From: Diadema setosum
Lineage: Eukaryota > Echinodermata > Echinoidea > Diadematoida > Diadematidae
Reading direction: 5' to 3'
DNA: 64,000 nucleotides
NCBI GenBank assembly: GCA_033980235.1
Contig: CM067076.1
Span: 33,886,383 to 33,950,382 of the forward strand
Shown here in pieces: positions 25,291 through 35,426 of this stretch (within the stretch, counting starts at the first letter, position 1; each line of letters opens with the position of its first letter). The notes under the pieces are model-generated. The model had not been told where the DNA came from and did not search any database. It saw nothing but the letters and a program-made list of their open reading frames with translations. The translations under genes and the position numbers were made by a program.

Positions 25291-25466
25291 GTACACTCAG
25301 TCACAGGGCCAGGGATTTGATACGCTTGTGACAACGCTCAACGTGACCGGTTCATCCGCGCCGTGGCGTACCGCAGAGAGCATGATTTTCAAGCAAAATC
25401 ACGGCTCAGCAAATTGACTTGAAAATTAGCAAGATGCAATATGAAAGACATAAACAAGCAGCTCAC

Positions 25467-25600
25467 CAATGTAGTTATGTTCCTTTGTCACATGTCATCT
25501 TCACTCCAGAGATGAAATAGATGCGTGAAATGCGGTGATAACACGGTAGAATCCGCAACGCAAGAAGCGAGTTTAAATCACCCTCTGTTTGTCCTCGATC
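25467..25600 (-). other. TTK: Candidate 5' non-coding first exon of TTK
   Basis: The first coding exon begins 15 nt after an acceptor (TTTCAG, exon from 23334), so an upstream 5'UTR exon is required. A good minus-strand donor (ACTACATTG, then GTGAGC) ends at 25467, inside a CpG-containing segment next to promoter-like motifs. The transcription start is not fixed; 25600 is only an approximate limit. A second donor (ACTGAAG, then GTGAGTTAG) near 26108 could serve an alternative first exon. Confidence 0.5.
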
Positions 25601-25700
25601 ATGTGACTACATAACGGGGCTTGTGATTGGTTCGCGGTGTGCGCTTCTATCTCTATGCTCTATGGTTCGCCGTACGAATATGGCGCGCCATTTGCTCAAT
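25560..25700 (-). promoter_or_regulatory. Putative TTK promoter (CCAAT box, CHR-like element, no TATA)
   Basis: On the minus strand an inverted-type CCAAT box (ACCAATCAC) lies at about 25624-25632, and a TTTAAA element resembling a cell-cycle gene homology region lies about 50 nt downstream, near 25572-25577. A palindromic GGCGCGCC sits at 25681-25690. There is no TATA box. CCAAT plus CHR is the usual layout of G2/M genes controlled by the DREAM complex, which fits a mitotic kinase. The motifs are seen; the regulation is inferred. Confidence 0.4.
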
Positions 25701-25704
25701 AACG

Positions 25705-26022
25705 CCGATATACTGAGTTTATCCCCGAAAAACTGTGTTCATCAGTCGATAATAAACTCGGTTTTACGACAGAAACTCTGTTTATCTATAGTGAAAAACT
25801 AAGTTTATCACGATAAACATAGTTTTTCGCTCGATAATCAGAGTTTCTCGATAAACCTAGTTTTCGCTTGATAAACTAAGCTAATCGCTTGATAAACATA
25901 GCTATTCGATAAAATGTTCGCTCGATAAACAAACTGAGTTTATCGAAAAATAGAGTTAATGATAAACTCTGTTTATTAAGCGAAAAGCTAAATCTATTGA
26001 TAATCATAGTTATTTTAGCTTT
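25705..26022. repeat. Degenerate palindromic array (GATAAACnnAGTTTATC-like)
   Basis: About 320 bp made of overlapping variants of CGATAAACATAGTTTTTCGC and its complement (ACTGAGTTTATCG). The core words TGATAAAC, GTTTATC and TCGATAA occur about twenty times in both orientations, without exact periodicity. It lies just upstream of the TTK promoter. See findings. Confidence 0.8.
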
Positions 26023-26329
26023 AACCGAAAGTAAGCGCTTGTACAGAATTAGCTGCAGGATTAGGACGTGGACGTGGATATGATTTTGATTCATCTCTCT
26101 AACTCACCTTCAGTATACTGACGAACACATGACGTTTGAACTCATAATGATAGGGCCTATAATCATGTACAATGCCATTAATGTGTCGGTTTTGCCTGTT
26201 TGTATCATTGTACACATATTGTCTATCGATCTGATGCAACTGGACTTCTTATTCATAGGGCAGATAAACTGGTTTTTCCCCCACTGGAAATGGGATCACG
26301 CATCCATGAGAATAACATACGAAGGAAAC

Positions 26330-26600
26330 ATGGTTCAAGTTCAAGTTCAAGTTCAAGTTCAACTTTATTTTCATTTCCATTCAATAAACAGGAGAAATTA
26401 TATTCAATGCATAAACAAAACAAATTTGTAATAATTTCGATAAACGTACATCAACAAGAGACATGTGATGATGAGTAACGACATATAATTGCATTTATAA
26501 GGTATATACATATGCATATTACACGAATGGTAATGGAAATGGAGGGTCCCACTCGAAAGCCAAGCTTGTACGATATGGGACCCTCAGAAATACATAAAAA
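26330..26600 (-). mobile_element. LINE/retroelement 3' end relic with structured hairpin, copy 1
   Basis: Read on the minus strand, the stretch passes through a hairpin (26542-26585), an AATAAA-containing segment and ends in a (TTGAAC)n microsatellite (26336-26361), the usual layout of a non-LTR retrotransposon 3'UTR with a microsatellite tail. A similar order occurs at 37600-37890. No reverse transcriptase coding remains. Confidence 0.55.
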
Positions 26601-26790
26601 GCAAAGGTTAGGCCTACACACACTGAAAACCCGAGTTCTTGTATTGAAACAGCAGCAACAAATACGTTTCCTCGTCAGTGATATAGGCCTATAGCTATAC
26701 TATATACATATCGTATTATATATAATACATTATACTATGTAGCCCATATATTGGAATTTTCCACGTGTTGGACGTTCGAATGTTATTATA

Positions 26791-26922
26791 AGAAAAAGAA
26801 GGAGTCTCGAGTACGCCATTTATTTTGTAGTTCCAACAAGAAGGTTTCTATTCACATTCTATTCAACAATAAAAACCTTCTTGTTGGAACTACTAATGAC
26901 GTACTCGAGGCTCTTTCTTCTT

Positions 26923-26924
<2 letters not shown>
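26791..26924. repeat. 134-bp foldback adjoining (TA)n
   Basis: Left arm AGAAAAAGAAGGAGTCTCGA then GTACGCCATT and GTAGTTCCAACAAGAAGG; the right arm is the inverted match. The loop is about 15 bp (TATTCACATTCTATTCAAC region). It is followed immediately by a (TA)n tract starting at 26926. Confidence 0.85.
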
Positions 26925-26925
<1 letters not shown>

Positions 26926-26974
<49 letters not shown>

Positions 26975-26990
26975 CATATATAGATACACA

Positions 26991-27066
<76 letters not shown>
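26926..27066. repeat. (TA)n(CA)n(TA)n compound microsatellite
   Basis: TA dinucleotides to about 26970, a short CATACATA interruption, CA dinucleotides about 26985-27025, then TA dinucleotides to 27066. It is sandwiched between two foldback elements. Confidence 0.95.
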
Positions 27067-27069
<3 letters not shown>

Positions 27070-27321
27070 TCGCTGGGGCGACAAGACCTTGTATCTACAA
27101 AATGTCAAATGTTCAGGAGAGCCAAAAAACATGGCGGCCAAAGCACTTTAGCGAATGGGATGGCCTTTCCTTTGACATGCCGTGGTGGCTTCATTTTTGG
27201 AGTAAGACAGTTGGAATTTGGACAGGACATCACTTAACCCATTATTTGACTATAAATCCAAAAAAGTCATTTTCACCAAAATTGTAGGTACACGGTCTTG
27301 TCACCCCATGCAGCGACGATA
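27067..27321. mobile_element. 255-bp foldback element flanked by (TA)n
   Basis: Terminal inverted repeats CGTCGCTGGGGCGACAAGAC and GTCTTGTCACCCCATGCAGCGACG with internal continuation CTTGTATCTACAA / TTGTAGGTACACGG. The left end abuts the (TA)n tract. The interior includes CAAAAAACATGGCGGCC and no coding signal. Confidence 0.75.
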
Positions 27322-27393
27322 AAACAAATTATTAGTGAGATGATGCTGATACTCGTTCCTTACGCCTCTGTCATCTTTTAGGACGAATAGGCC

Positions 27394-27472
27394 CGAGACA
27401 ATAATGAGGAAGATGTTGCAAGATGCCGTCTGGTGGCATCCTGCAACATCTTCTGTCGTCATTATTGTCTCG
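27394..27472. repeat. 79-bp hairpin adjoining (TA)n
   Basis: CGAGACAATAATGAGGAAGA TGTTGCA at the left and its inverted match ending GTCATTATTGTCTCG at the right; short loop GATGCCGTCTGGTGGCATC. The right end runs directly into (TA)n at 27474-27521. Confidence 0.85.

Positions 27473-27473
<1 letters not shown>

Positions 27474-27521
<48 letters not shown>
27474..27521. repeat. (TA)n microsatellite
   Basis: About 23 TA units directly next to the hairpin at 27394-27472. Confidence 0.95.
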
Positions 27522-27523
<2 letters not shown>

Positions 27524-28199
27524 TAAGGCTTTGGCGTATTTTCTGCAATCTATGACACTTCATTGGAAGTTTATTGTAAGCGCCTTTTCAAATATGAATG
27601 AATGCATTTTACATCCACTGTGTGTTTAAACATACACATGCCATGCGCACACAAAACACGTGGGCCTTAATTCTTGAATATCAATTCGGGCGGACATTAT
27701 CATAGCATTGTTTTTCTATAATCTTTTATTGATTCCCCTTTCTATTCAAATACATGCGAAATCAAAAGTACGTATGTAGGCGGACCTGCATGTCTGTTAT
27801 CAAGCAATTGTATTTTCAGAAGCTTGCACACTTTTTGAAATACTTATCAACATAGCATAGGCCCTACCAGATCTAAAGTAAGTTTGATATTTTACTGACA
27901 AGATACATGTCGAGCTATTTAGTGTTTAATATGTCCATTTTCAGGTGTACCGAGGCTTATCATTTTACTGATATAATTGGATTGTTGACTGGCCGAGCAT
28001 TTTTCAAGTTACATGAGTGTCCCATATTTCTTCCCGTGTCCCATTTCTCCCCGGTCTCCCCCGTGCTTTATTTCAGGCGTATTATTTCGCGCGTATTGCG
28101 AGAAAGGTGTCAGAAACATGAAGAAAAAAAATCACTTTTACCTTGTCCTCTTCCATTTCAACGACTAAATTCTTATCAATGGCATTTTTATCTCTAGCA

Positions 28200-28571
28200 T
28201 TTTGACCACTGCCATTTCGACCACTGACAACTTTACCTGTGACATTTTTACCACATAATTATTTACCTCTGCCATTTTTACCTCTGCCATTTTTACCTCT
28301 GCCATTTTTACCCCTGCCATTCTTACCTCTGCCATTTTTACCCCTGCCATATTTACCTCTGCCATTTTTACCTCTGCCATTTTTACCCCTGCCATTTTTA
28401 CCTCTGCCATTTTTACCTCTGCCATTTTTACCTCTGTCATTTTTACCCCTGCCATTTTTACCCCTGCCATTTTTACCTCTGCCATTTTTTACCTCTGCCA
28501 TTTTTACCCCTGCCATTTTTGCCCCTGCCATTTTTACCTCTGCCATTTTTACCTCTGCCATTTTTACCTGG
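28200..28571. repeat. 15-bp tandem array (GCCATTTTTACCTCT)
   Basis: About 20 well-matched units over 28264-28571 plus degenerate ones upstream (GCCATTTCGACCACTG at 28208). The variation is mostly CCTCT versus CCCCT. One single-T expansion (28484-28490) shifts the reading frame. Because the period is divisible by three, it makes pentapeptide frames (LPLPF on +, VKMAE on -), which are not called as genes: no start context, splice signal or conserved flank. Confidence 0.9.
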
Positions 28572-28599
28572 CACCATGTAGGCCCTACCACAATCAATA

Positions 28600-29961
28600 C
28601 AAATCAGCATTGCTTAATGATAATCAATGAAATCAAATCCAGCTGTACATGTACTTTCAACGAACCAAAATATTCTCATAAAATATCTTGACACATCATA
28701 CATAAAGCACTTAAATGGAAGCTATTTCAATTATGCCTCTCCCACCCGCATCCTACCACGTATACTACTCTACCTATTTTACCGCTCCCCAGCCATCCCT
28801 ATTATACCCTTACCCCTCCAATCCCAGCCTCCCTCCTTTATTATGGACCTGTGGCTCCGGGCAGTTCCATGTGACTTCATTTTATACCTTAAGATTTTCC
28901 CACTTACTAAAATGAATAGTTAAGTTTCCCTCATTCATGCTTATTTTCTTTCCTCCAATCTATCTTCTAAAATATCCTTTTTACATTCATCATTTATTTT
29001 AAGGTGCCTTTTTCTGTTCTCTGATTTTAAAATCAAATACTTAACAAGAATTGAAATATGATTTCACAATTTTTATTGATGCTTTCCCGTATTGCACTCC
29101 TTCATCCGGTAAAGGATTTCTTCCCAAGTACAGGTTCTTAAATCCACATCATCTAACATATTCCCACCTAATTCCCAGATTATTTTCACGTCCTCGCAGA
29201 TATAAACCCCTCAAAAAAGTTTGGAAATCTCAGTTTGATCAATCATTTCTCATTTTCCTTAGAAATAATCTATTCGTGCTTATTACCACAAAAAGATTGT
29301 TTAATTCTCATTAAAACAATACCATATTTGTTTTGAATATATAAAAAAAAAAGGTGCAGTGCTTACAAAATTAGTGAGGTAAAGTCAGAATCTAAAAGCT
29401 GCAAAATGGCCCAATTTTTGACGTCTCTAATGGAGTTTCCTCGTTATGAGTGAGTTCCTCATTGTTTCTTTGGTGTTCATTTACTGTAACATCAGCATTT
29501 TTATGGAGAGAAACATGTATTTTTTTTGTTTTGTTTTCAGTGATCTTTTTATTCATTCCATTTCCTTTGGAAATATAACAATTTCAACAACAACAAAAAA
29601 TACATACCTTATACATAACATTTGTCATAAATGTTCATACATGTATGAGACATATTCCATAAAACAAAAATAACCATTCAATATTCATTTAAAGACAGAA
29701 ATCAAACAAGAAAAAGAAAAAAGATGATAGGATGAACCAAACAATTTGTTTTTAACGAAAAAAAAATACATATGCAGTTGTAGGCAATTTAGCCAAACAC
29801 TAGAAGAACAGAAAATGGAATTTCTACTATATTAAAAGAACAATAGCAACAACAACAAAACACCACCCTCGTTCCCACCTTTCCACCATACCCAAACCCT
29901 CAACCACTCAAAACTATTATGCGTTCAACCAAACTATATATGCTTTCAACCAAACAGATAA

Positions 29962-29993
<32 letters not shown>

Positions 29994-30190
29994 ACAAACG
30001 ATCATGACTCAAACCATTTTATCTCACAGAACCTCGCCACATTAACCACAATAAAGACATAAAGAAGTGGAATGGAATGGTCTTGATTTTATTGGAGTTT
30101 CATCTTTATTTTGTCTTCATTTTTGTAGTTATTTTGCCTTTGCTTTATGCTTACTTTGTCTTTATAATTGTTATTGTCAATGAACATGAT
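28600..30190. other. Non-coding stretch
   Basis: AT-rich DNA with no recognisable exon. It contains an (AC)n tract at 29964-29996 and A-rich runs. The open frame at 29051-29314 has no resemblance to a known family and no splice context. Confidence 0.5.
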
Positions 30191-30196
30191 CAGGGC

Positions 30197-30481
30197 TCAG
30201 TACCTGGCGGACGACCCAAGTGCTTGCACCACCGCCTGGCACCGTGTCCTCATGCTGTTGATTAGCTTCGTGATTCGCTGCTGAGGAATGGCGTTCAACT
30301 CGTCAACCAGTGTCTGACGGAGTCCTTCCGATGTCGTTGCATTTGTGACCCTCTTCCCCACAGCTCAGCCAAGTTGATCCCAAAGATGTTCTATGGGGTT
30401 GAGGTCGGGGCTGCATGCAGGCCAGTCCATTCTAGTGATCGGGAAAGTTGCGCACAAGTCTCGCTCAACTTGTGTTGTCAT
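30197..30481 (-). pseudogene. Decayed Tc1/mariner-type transposase, C-terminal fragment
   Basis: The minus strand encodes VERDLCATFPITRMDWPACS, continuing PDLNPIEHLWDQLG, the signature around the last catalytic acidic residue of Tc1-family DDE transposases. It is followed by an in-frame TGA and then VTNATTSEGLRQTLVDELNA and RCQAVVQALGSSARY, the usual C-terminal region, ending at a stop at 30197-30199. The internal stop codon and lack of the N-terminal two thirds mark it as dead. No terminal inverted repeats could be located. Confidence 0.85.
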
Positions 30482-30499
30482 CTTTTTGAAGCATCTCAG

Positions 30500-31980
30500 C
30501 TTCAATTTGCCCTATGGCGTGGGCTTTGTGAACATTACTTACACGTGGCATGATGTACAACCATAAAACTTGATGAGCTATCAAAATTGCCTGGCATGGC
30601 ACTAATGCAAGCTTGAATGTGAAGTTAAGATGTCTATTGAAATTTGTCTTCGTGGCTGACCAGTTGAGAACAAAAGACATATCACAAACGAAAATGTTCT
30701 CTATTTACTCTTCACGACCATTTTCTTTCATAAGGACCATTGTTGTTAATTTTGCAACTTTTCAGTGCAGACCTTATCAATTTTGAGTGCAGCCATTTAC
30801 CTGGTAACATAATCATAACGAGTAGGATATCATTTTAAAGACAATTTAATAATCTTTCCATTGATATCAAGCATGTATTGTATAATGTTTACAAACTGGA
30901 GAAATTTACAACTGAAGTCAGATTTCCAAACTCTTTTTGAGGGGTTTAGAATAAATATTTGTAAGTTTCTTCCTCTTTATCACACAAAGAACATGAATTA
31001 CTTGAGATCAAACCAAACCGAAAAAGATGACGGTTTGTGTACAATACTATGTATACCTGGAAACTCTTGTAATCGGCTATTTGATATACATTGTCTTGGC
31101 CTTAGAATTATGTTATATCGCCTTACAGAAAACCCATGATTTCGTTTAATTCCATCAAAACACCTCGATATACTCCGCTTTCTTTTTCTTTCGGGAATTG
31201 CAAACTATTTGTTATAATCTTCAAGCTTATCTGCTTAACATATGAATTGTTTTCCCTCTATATAGGGAAATCTATAATGGAATCCGTTTATTTATCAATA
31301 TAAATCGATTATAAAGCTTGAAAGATCATCAACATTTCATGAAAGGTTAGCATTTAATTTCTGGTCAAAATTTTCATTGACATCTGTTAGTGATAAGTAC
31401 ATATCCTAAAAAAAGAATCAGATTTTTCTTTTCCCATGTAGAGACTGAAATAACGACGTACATTGAGAAATTTATGCATAAAGTGAACACGAACACTGAA
31501 GACGCGTAACCCCTTGACGCGAGCGCGTGGAGGAATAGAGGCCATCTACTTTGATAAAGGAAATTAATCACCAATTTAAAAAAAAAACCGTAATGAATAA
31601 AAAAAAAAAACACGTAATAAATGAACTAATTATTCTGCCGTGATCAATTGTATAATAATGAAATAAATTGTTAATAAAACTATTATGACAGTGATGCGAC
31701 GTTTCTAATGAGCTATGAGCTAGTATAGTCGTCTGTAATCATGACAAACATGACAAAAAAATGATAATCAGTGAATATAGCGATAACGTCTTGTTTGACT
31801 TAATGTTTGACTTTACTTTGTTTATATACTGGTCTGAGTAATCTATTAGAAAGTTTAAGATTATATTGGGATGACGTCTTGAAGTTCGTCAAACTTTGTT
31901 GTCGCCTTTCGAAGACTCGATGAGCCAAGACTATATACACCTCTACAAGAATGCGATCAACAAGAGCATGGGTGCTGCCG
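30500..31980. other. Non-coding stretch downstream of the lectin gene
   Basis: AT-rich DNA, nothing recognised. The part nearest 31990 should hold the 3'UTR of the lectin gene; no canonical minus-strand AATAAA stands out close to its stop codon. Confidence 0.45.
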
Positions 31981-31989
31981 TCTTGTGAC

Positions 31990-34816
31990 TTAGTCACACT
32001 GAGAAACCTGCAGAGAAAATAGAAGGGAAACAAACAAATTTCCAGGAGTTAACAATTATGTTGCTGAGGTGACAAACAATATGACGTACTGATGAAAACA
32101 TAATCAATGAATAATTATGCAATGCTTCGAAGACGTATTTATCAAACAATATCAATGAATTCCAATGTCTTTGTGCAAATGCAACAATACAACATTATCT
32201 GATAATCTTCCAAACAAAAAATATGACAATGAATCACTCTTGGACGTCAAGTTTTTTTTCGTGAGTGGAGGTATGCGGAGAAGTTCTCGAAATACGGAGT
32301 ACATATAATCCAACATCGTAGACCTCTACAGGATATTAGTATAATGACGCAATATAGTTGGAACTCTCAATCATTGGTGAAGAACAATAGGTTGCCAAAG
32401 TATTCGAAAATATGACAAAAATATGACAAAGACAACATCATGACTTGTATTGATATAATTCAAAACAAGGGTTGGTAGCACACCTCCAATTGGTAACTTA
32501 TGAATTCGGGATTATTGCAAAAGATAAAATCCCTACATTTTCCTTCAGAGCTTTCACAACACAACTCTTCTTTAACTTACACACTGGTAGAGGACCTTCA
32601 GGTACTTGTATGTCCCAACGCACGGATCTCCAAACACACCGTTTGAAGCTTTAACTTCGCAGGAGTTCTTCCCATCGCAGGAGTTCTTGACCAAAGATGG
32701 CGCAGAAGATGCGCTGCATTCCTGCGTCTTGATCTGTGGATGAGGACAAACGCTCGGTCCCTTCTGGCGACCATAGAGGGCTTCCCTTATCAAGATAGTC
32801 TGACCAGATGGACACTTCAATTTGAGGGTGGAGTGCTCGCACACGCGCTTTTTCTTTGCGCAGACGTACTCGATCTGCAGATACTTGAATGTACCCACGC
32901 AGGGATCACCGAAGACCTGGTTGGATGCGTCGACGGAGCACTTTGCTTTGGCGTGGCACCTGTCTCGCACGCGCGCGAGAGATGTTGTTGCTGCACAAGT
33001 GGTGAGCAAGCCGTCGGATCGAGGGCATATGTCCTTAGTCTGGCGTCCATACAAAGCATCGCAGATGTAGATCACCTCCCCATTCTTTGGACATTTCAGG
33101 CTCACGGACTCGTGCTCACAGCTTCTCTCCATCAAACACGCGGACGGTGACGAGGGTGGCGGAGCAGATTGGCACTCGTAAGTGACGTAGAGGTACTTGT
33201 AAGTGCCAACGCATGGGTCATTGAAGACGGAGTTGGACGCTCCAACGGTACAAGACCGTTTCCCATCGCACGCGGACGTCACAACAGAGAGAGATTTGTC
33301 GCTGTCGCAGTTGGTAGTGGTAATGGGCGATCCCTTGAGGCAAATGTGGCTGCATTGGCGTCCGTAGCTGGCACTGAAGATGCGGATGATGAAATTCACA
33401 TCGCAGCTAATCGAAAGTGTTTCCCCTTCGCAAGCCAATGCAGCTGAAAATGAATAGATCGGGAAAAGGGAAAACTTAGAACATTTTTTTTGGGGTAATT
33501 TTACTGTTTTATTTTCACATGCACCTCCCTGTAAGAAAGGTGTTGAACGGAGACAAGAGTCTTGACTCACATATATTAGTCAAAAACTTGCACATATCAG
33601 GTATGTGAAAGAGAGACCCACCTCCCTGCACATAATTATAGTCTTTTTACATTGTAATCAGACTTACTTTTTCCAAGGAGACACTAGCCTACTACCTTCT
33701 CGTTTTAAAGAAATACCATGACTAACTGTACGTAAGGCTAGTAACATTCAATTAAACTTGGGATTATCGAACAACGCATATTCGAGAAATCGTTGACCTC
33801 ATGCTGTTTTTCATCAGGCATTCGTTTACTTTGTTTTTCTTACTTTGTATACTGAAACAAACTGCAATCCTTGAAAATGCCCAGACATATTACGTTTATC
33901 AATGTATCTAGGTTAGGTGACTCTTATATCTATTATGCCTTGTAATAGGTGTCCCGTGGAAAGAGAAGATTCGTATATTTTTTTCTTTCAATTTAAGAAG
34001 ATACAACTTCTTTTCTCAATATACCAGCTACTCCCCAAACGGACGGAAAAATTCAGCAACAGTTCCATATCAGACCATCAACACGTGTCCAATAAAACTA
34101 CATGCTTAATGCACAAGCCTGCACACTTCTCTTTGCATGACAGATATCATGTTAAGGGCAATTGTTAAAAAAAAAATCTTTATCTGGATAATGGTTTAAA
34201 AGAAATGTATATAGTTTTGTTGAGATGGGGCTTCAGGCTTCCAACTGTGATGAGCAAATGAGAAACCTCAAAAATTTGGAACATGAAACAAAGAGCATAC
34301 ATTGAGAGAAATTCAAAGTTTAAATTATTTCATTAAAATTGGTAGTGAAATAAGTGAGATAACCAAAAAAGAAAATAAATCCTAGTAAAAAATGTACGTC
34401 CCCCTTTTTATTAGACTACTTTGTTTAATTTACTTTGCTTTTGGATTTCTCAGCCATTTCAAAACTGATTTTCATCAAATAAGCTTTTAATTCCTCTTAA
34501 AGTTGCATTTTCTTTCATATCTTATAAGTTGTTTATAATCATCTCGCAAAAAAAGTTTAAAATCTGAATACCCATCTCGACCAAAACTATACCGTAGTTA
34601 TGGGTAAACTCGGCCATTGTCGGCCCAGCGGGTAAGCTCAACCCCTTGTAATAAGGGCTCTAAAGGGCCGAGTTAATTACCCGCTAGGCCGAGTTTACCC
34701 ATAAATACGGTACCATATCCCGTTAACTCACATGTTTCCACGCCGCATGTAGTCTTTAGCAGGACAGCCGTTACCACCAGAGAGACAAGAACAGCAACTT
34801 CCATCCTACTCCCCAT
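31990..34816 (-). CDS. Secreted rhamnose-binding (SUEL-type) lectin, three CRDs
   Basis: Exons: 34816-34732 (signal peptide), 33443-32581 (all three domains), 32007-31990 (VSQCD and stop). Phases agree; 321 residues. MGSRMEVAVLVSLVVTAVLL is a clear secretion signal. The three 87-residue galactose/rhamnose-binding lectin domains span residues 33-119, 137-223 and 230-316. Each has the family hallmarks: a YGR motif, a DPC motif (NDPC, GDPC, GDPC), a KYL segment and eight cysteines. Domains are joined by a Pro/Ser linker (APPPSSPSA) and by AKKKRV. Such lectins bind L-rhamnose or D-galactose on microbial or egg-surface glycans and are typical of echinoderm eggs, coelomic fluid and fish eggs. If the last donor is not used, the frame ends after two more codons (VS, stop at 32572), so both forms end almost alike. 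Having all CRDs in one exon is notable. Confidence 0.92.
34590..34712. repeat. Hairpin in the lectin intron
   Basis: Left TACCGTAGTTATGGGTAAAC then TCGGCC; right GGCCGAGTTTACCC then ATAAATACGGTA. The inner part repeats GCGGGTAA and its complement. About 123 bp; ends in TA on both sides, as expected for a TA-targeted MITE. Confidence 0.75.
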
Positions 34817-34965
34817 GTTTCTATCGACTCAGTGTCACTGTAAAACAAAAGACGAGAAATCTGACTCCCCTCACGGATAATCACGTACGTTGAGGCTCTT
34901 GTATACTGCGAATGTTATAGCGTTAAGCGATAGAATGACAGTTGATGTTATTTGACTGACATGGC

Positions 34966-34971
34966 TTTATA
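34966..34971 (-). promoter_or_regulatory. Possible TATA box of the lectin gene
   Basis: Minus strand TTATAAAGCC, about 150 bp upstream of the start codon. An acceptor-like site (TTGTTTTACAG) at about 34838 suggests a short 5'UTR intron between this box and the start codon. Weak evidence. Confidence 0.3.
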
Positions 34972-35426
34972 ATAAGAATTTGAGACACGCCTTGCAGAGG
35001 GTGAAATTAATGCCCTTTGGCATATGTTTGCGACGACATAAACTTACATACGTACATCAAAGTTGACAAATGCTATAATAGTAATGATTATTATGCTTGT
35101 TTGTGAAGCCTGCTTTCATCATAATTATAGAATACGGCACTTTGTAACATGGAACACAGTCCCTAGGGGATACATTACACATCATTGAAAGTTGAAACAA
35201 TGTCAGTGTAATTCAAATCATGCAAAATGCTTGAAATTAATGTAGGGGGGGGGGGGGGTGGCCGAATAGGGGCGGATGGAGGAAAGAGATGATATATGGA
35301 GAAGGGCGAGATGATGTGAAGACGGCATGTGTGTGCGTATGTGTGTCTATGATGGAGATGGTTATTCGGCACGTGGGTTCGGGTGGGAGGTCGTGCAGTC
35401 AATGAAGACAAGCACTCGACAGGAGT

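Noticed and set aside
26751..27287. 178-residue and 118-residue open frames rich in Ile-Tyr and Thr-His
   Set aside because: Translations of (TA)n and (CA)n microsatellites flanked by foldback DNA.
28165..28691. Pentapeptide-repeat proteins on both strands (LPLPF; VKMAE)
   Set aside because: Product of a 15-bp tandem array, open on both strands and frame-broken by a one-base insertion; no splice or start context.
30077..30265. 62-residue plus-strand open frame
   Set aside because: Partly antisense to the Tc1-type transposase fragment on the minus strand.
32740..33447. Plus-strand open frames over the lectin exon
   Set aside because: Antisense shadows of the lectin; the minus strand has the three matching CRDs and consistent splicing.
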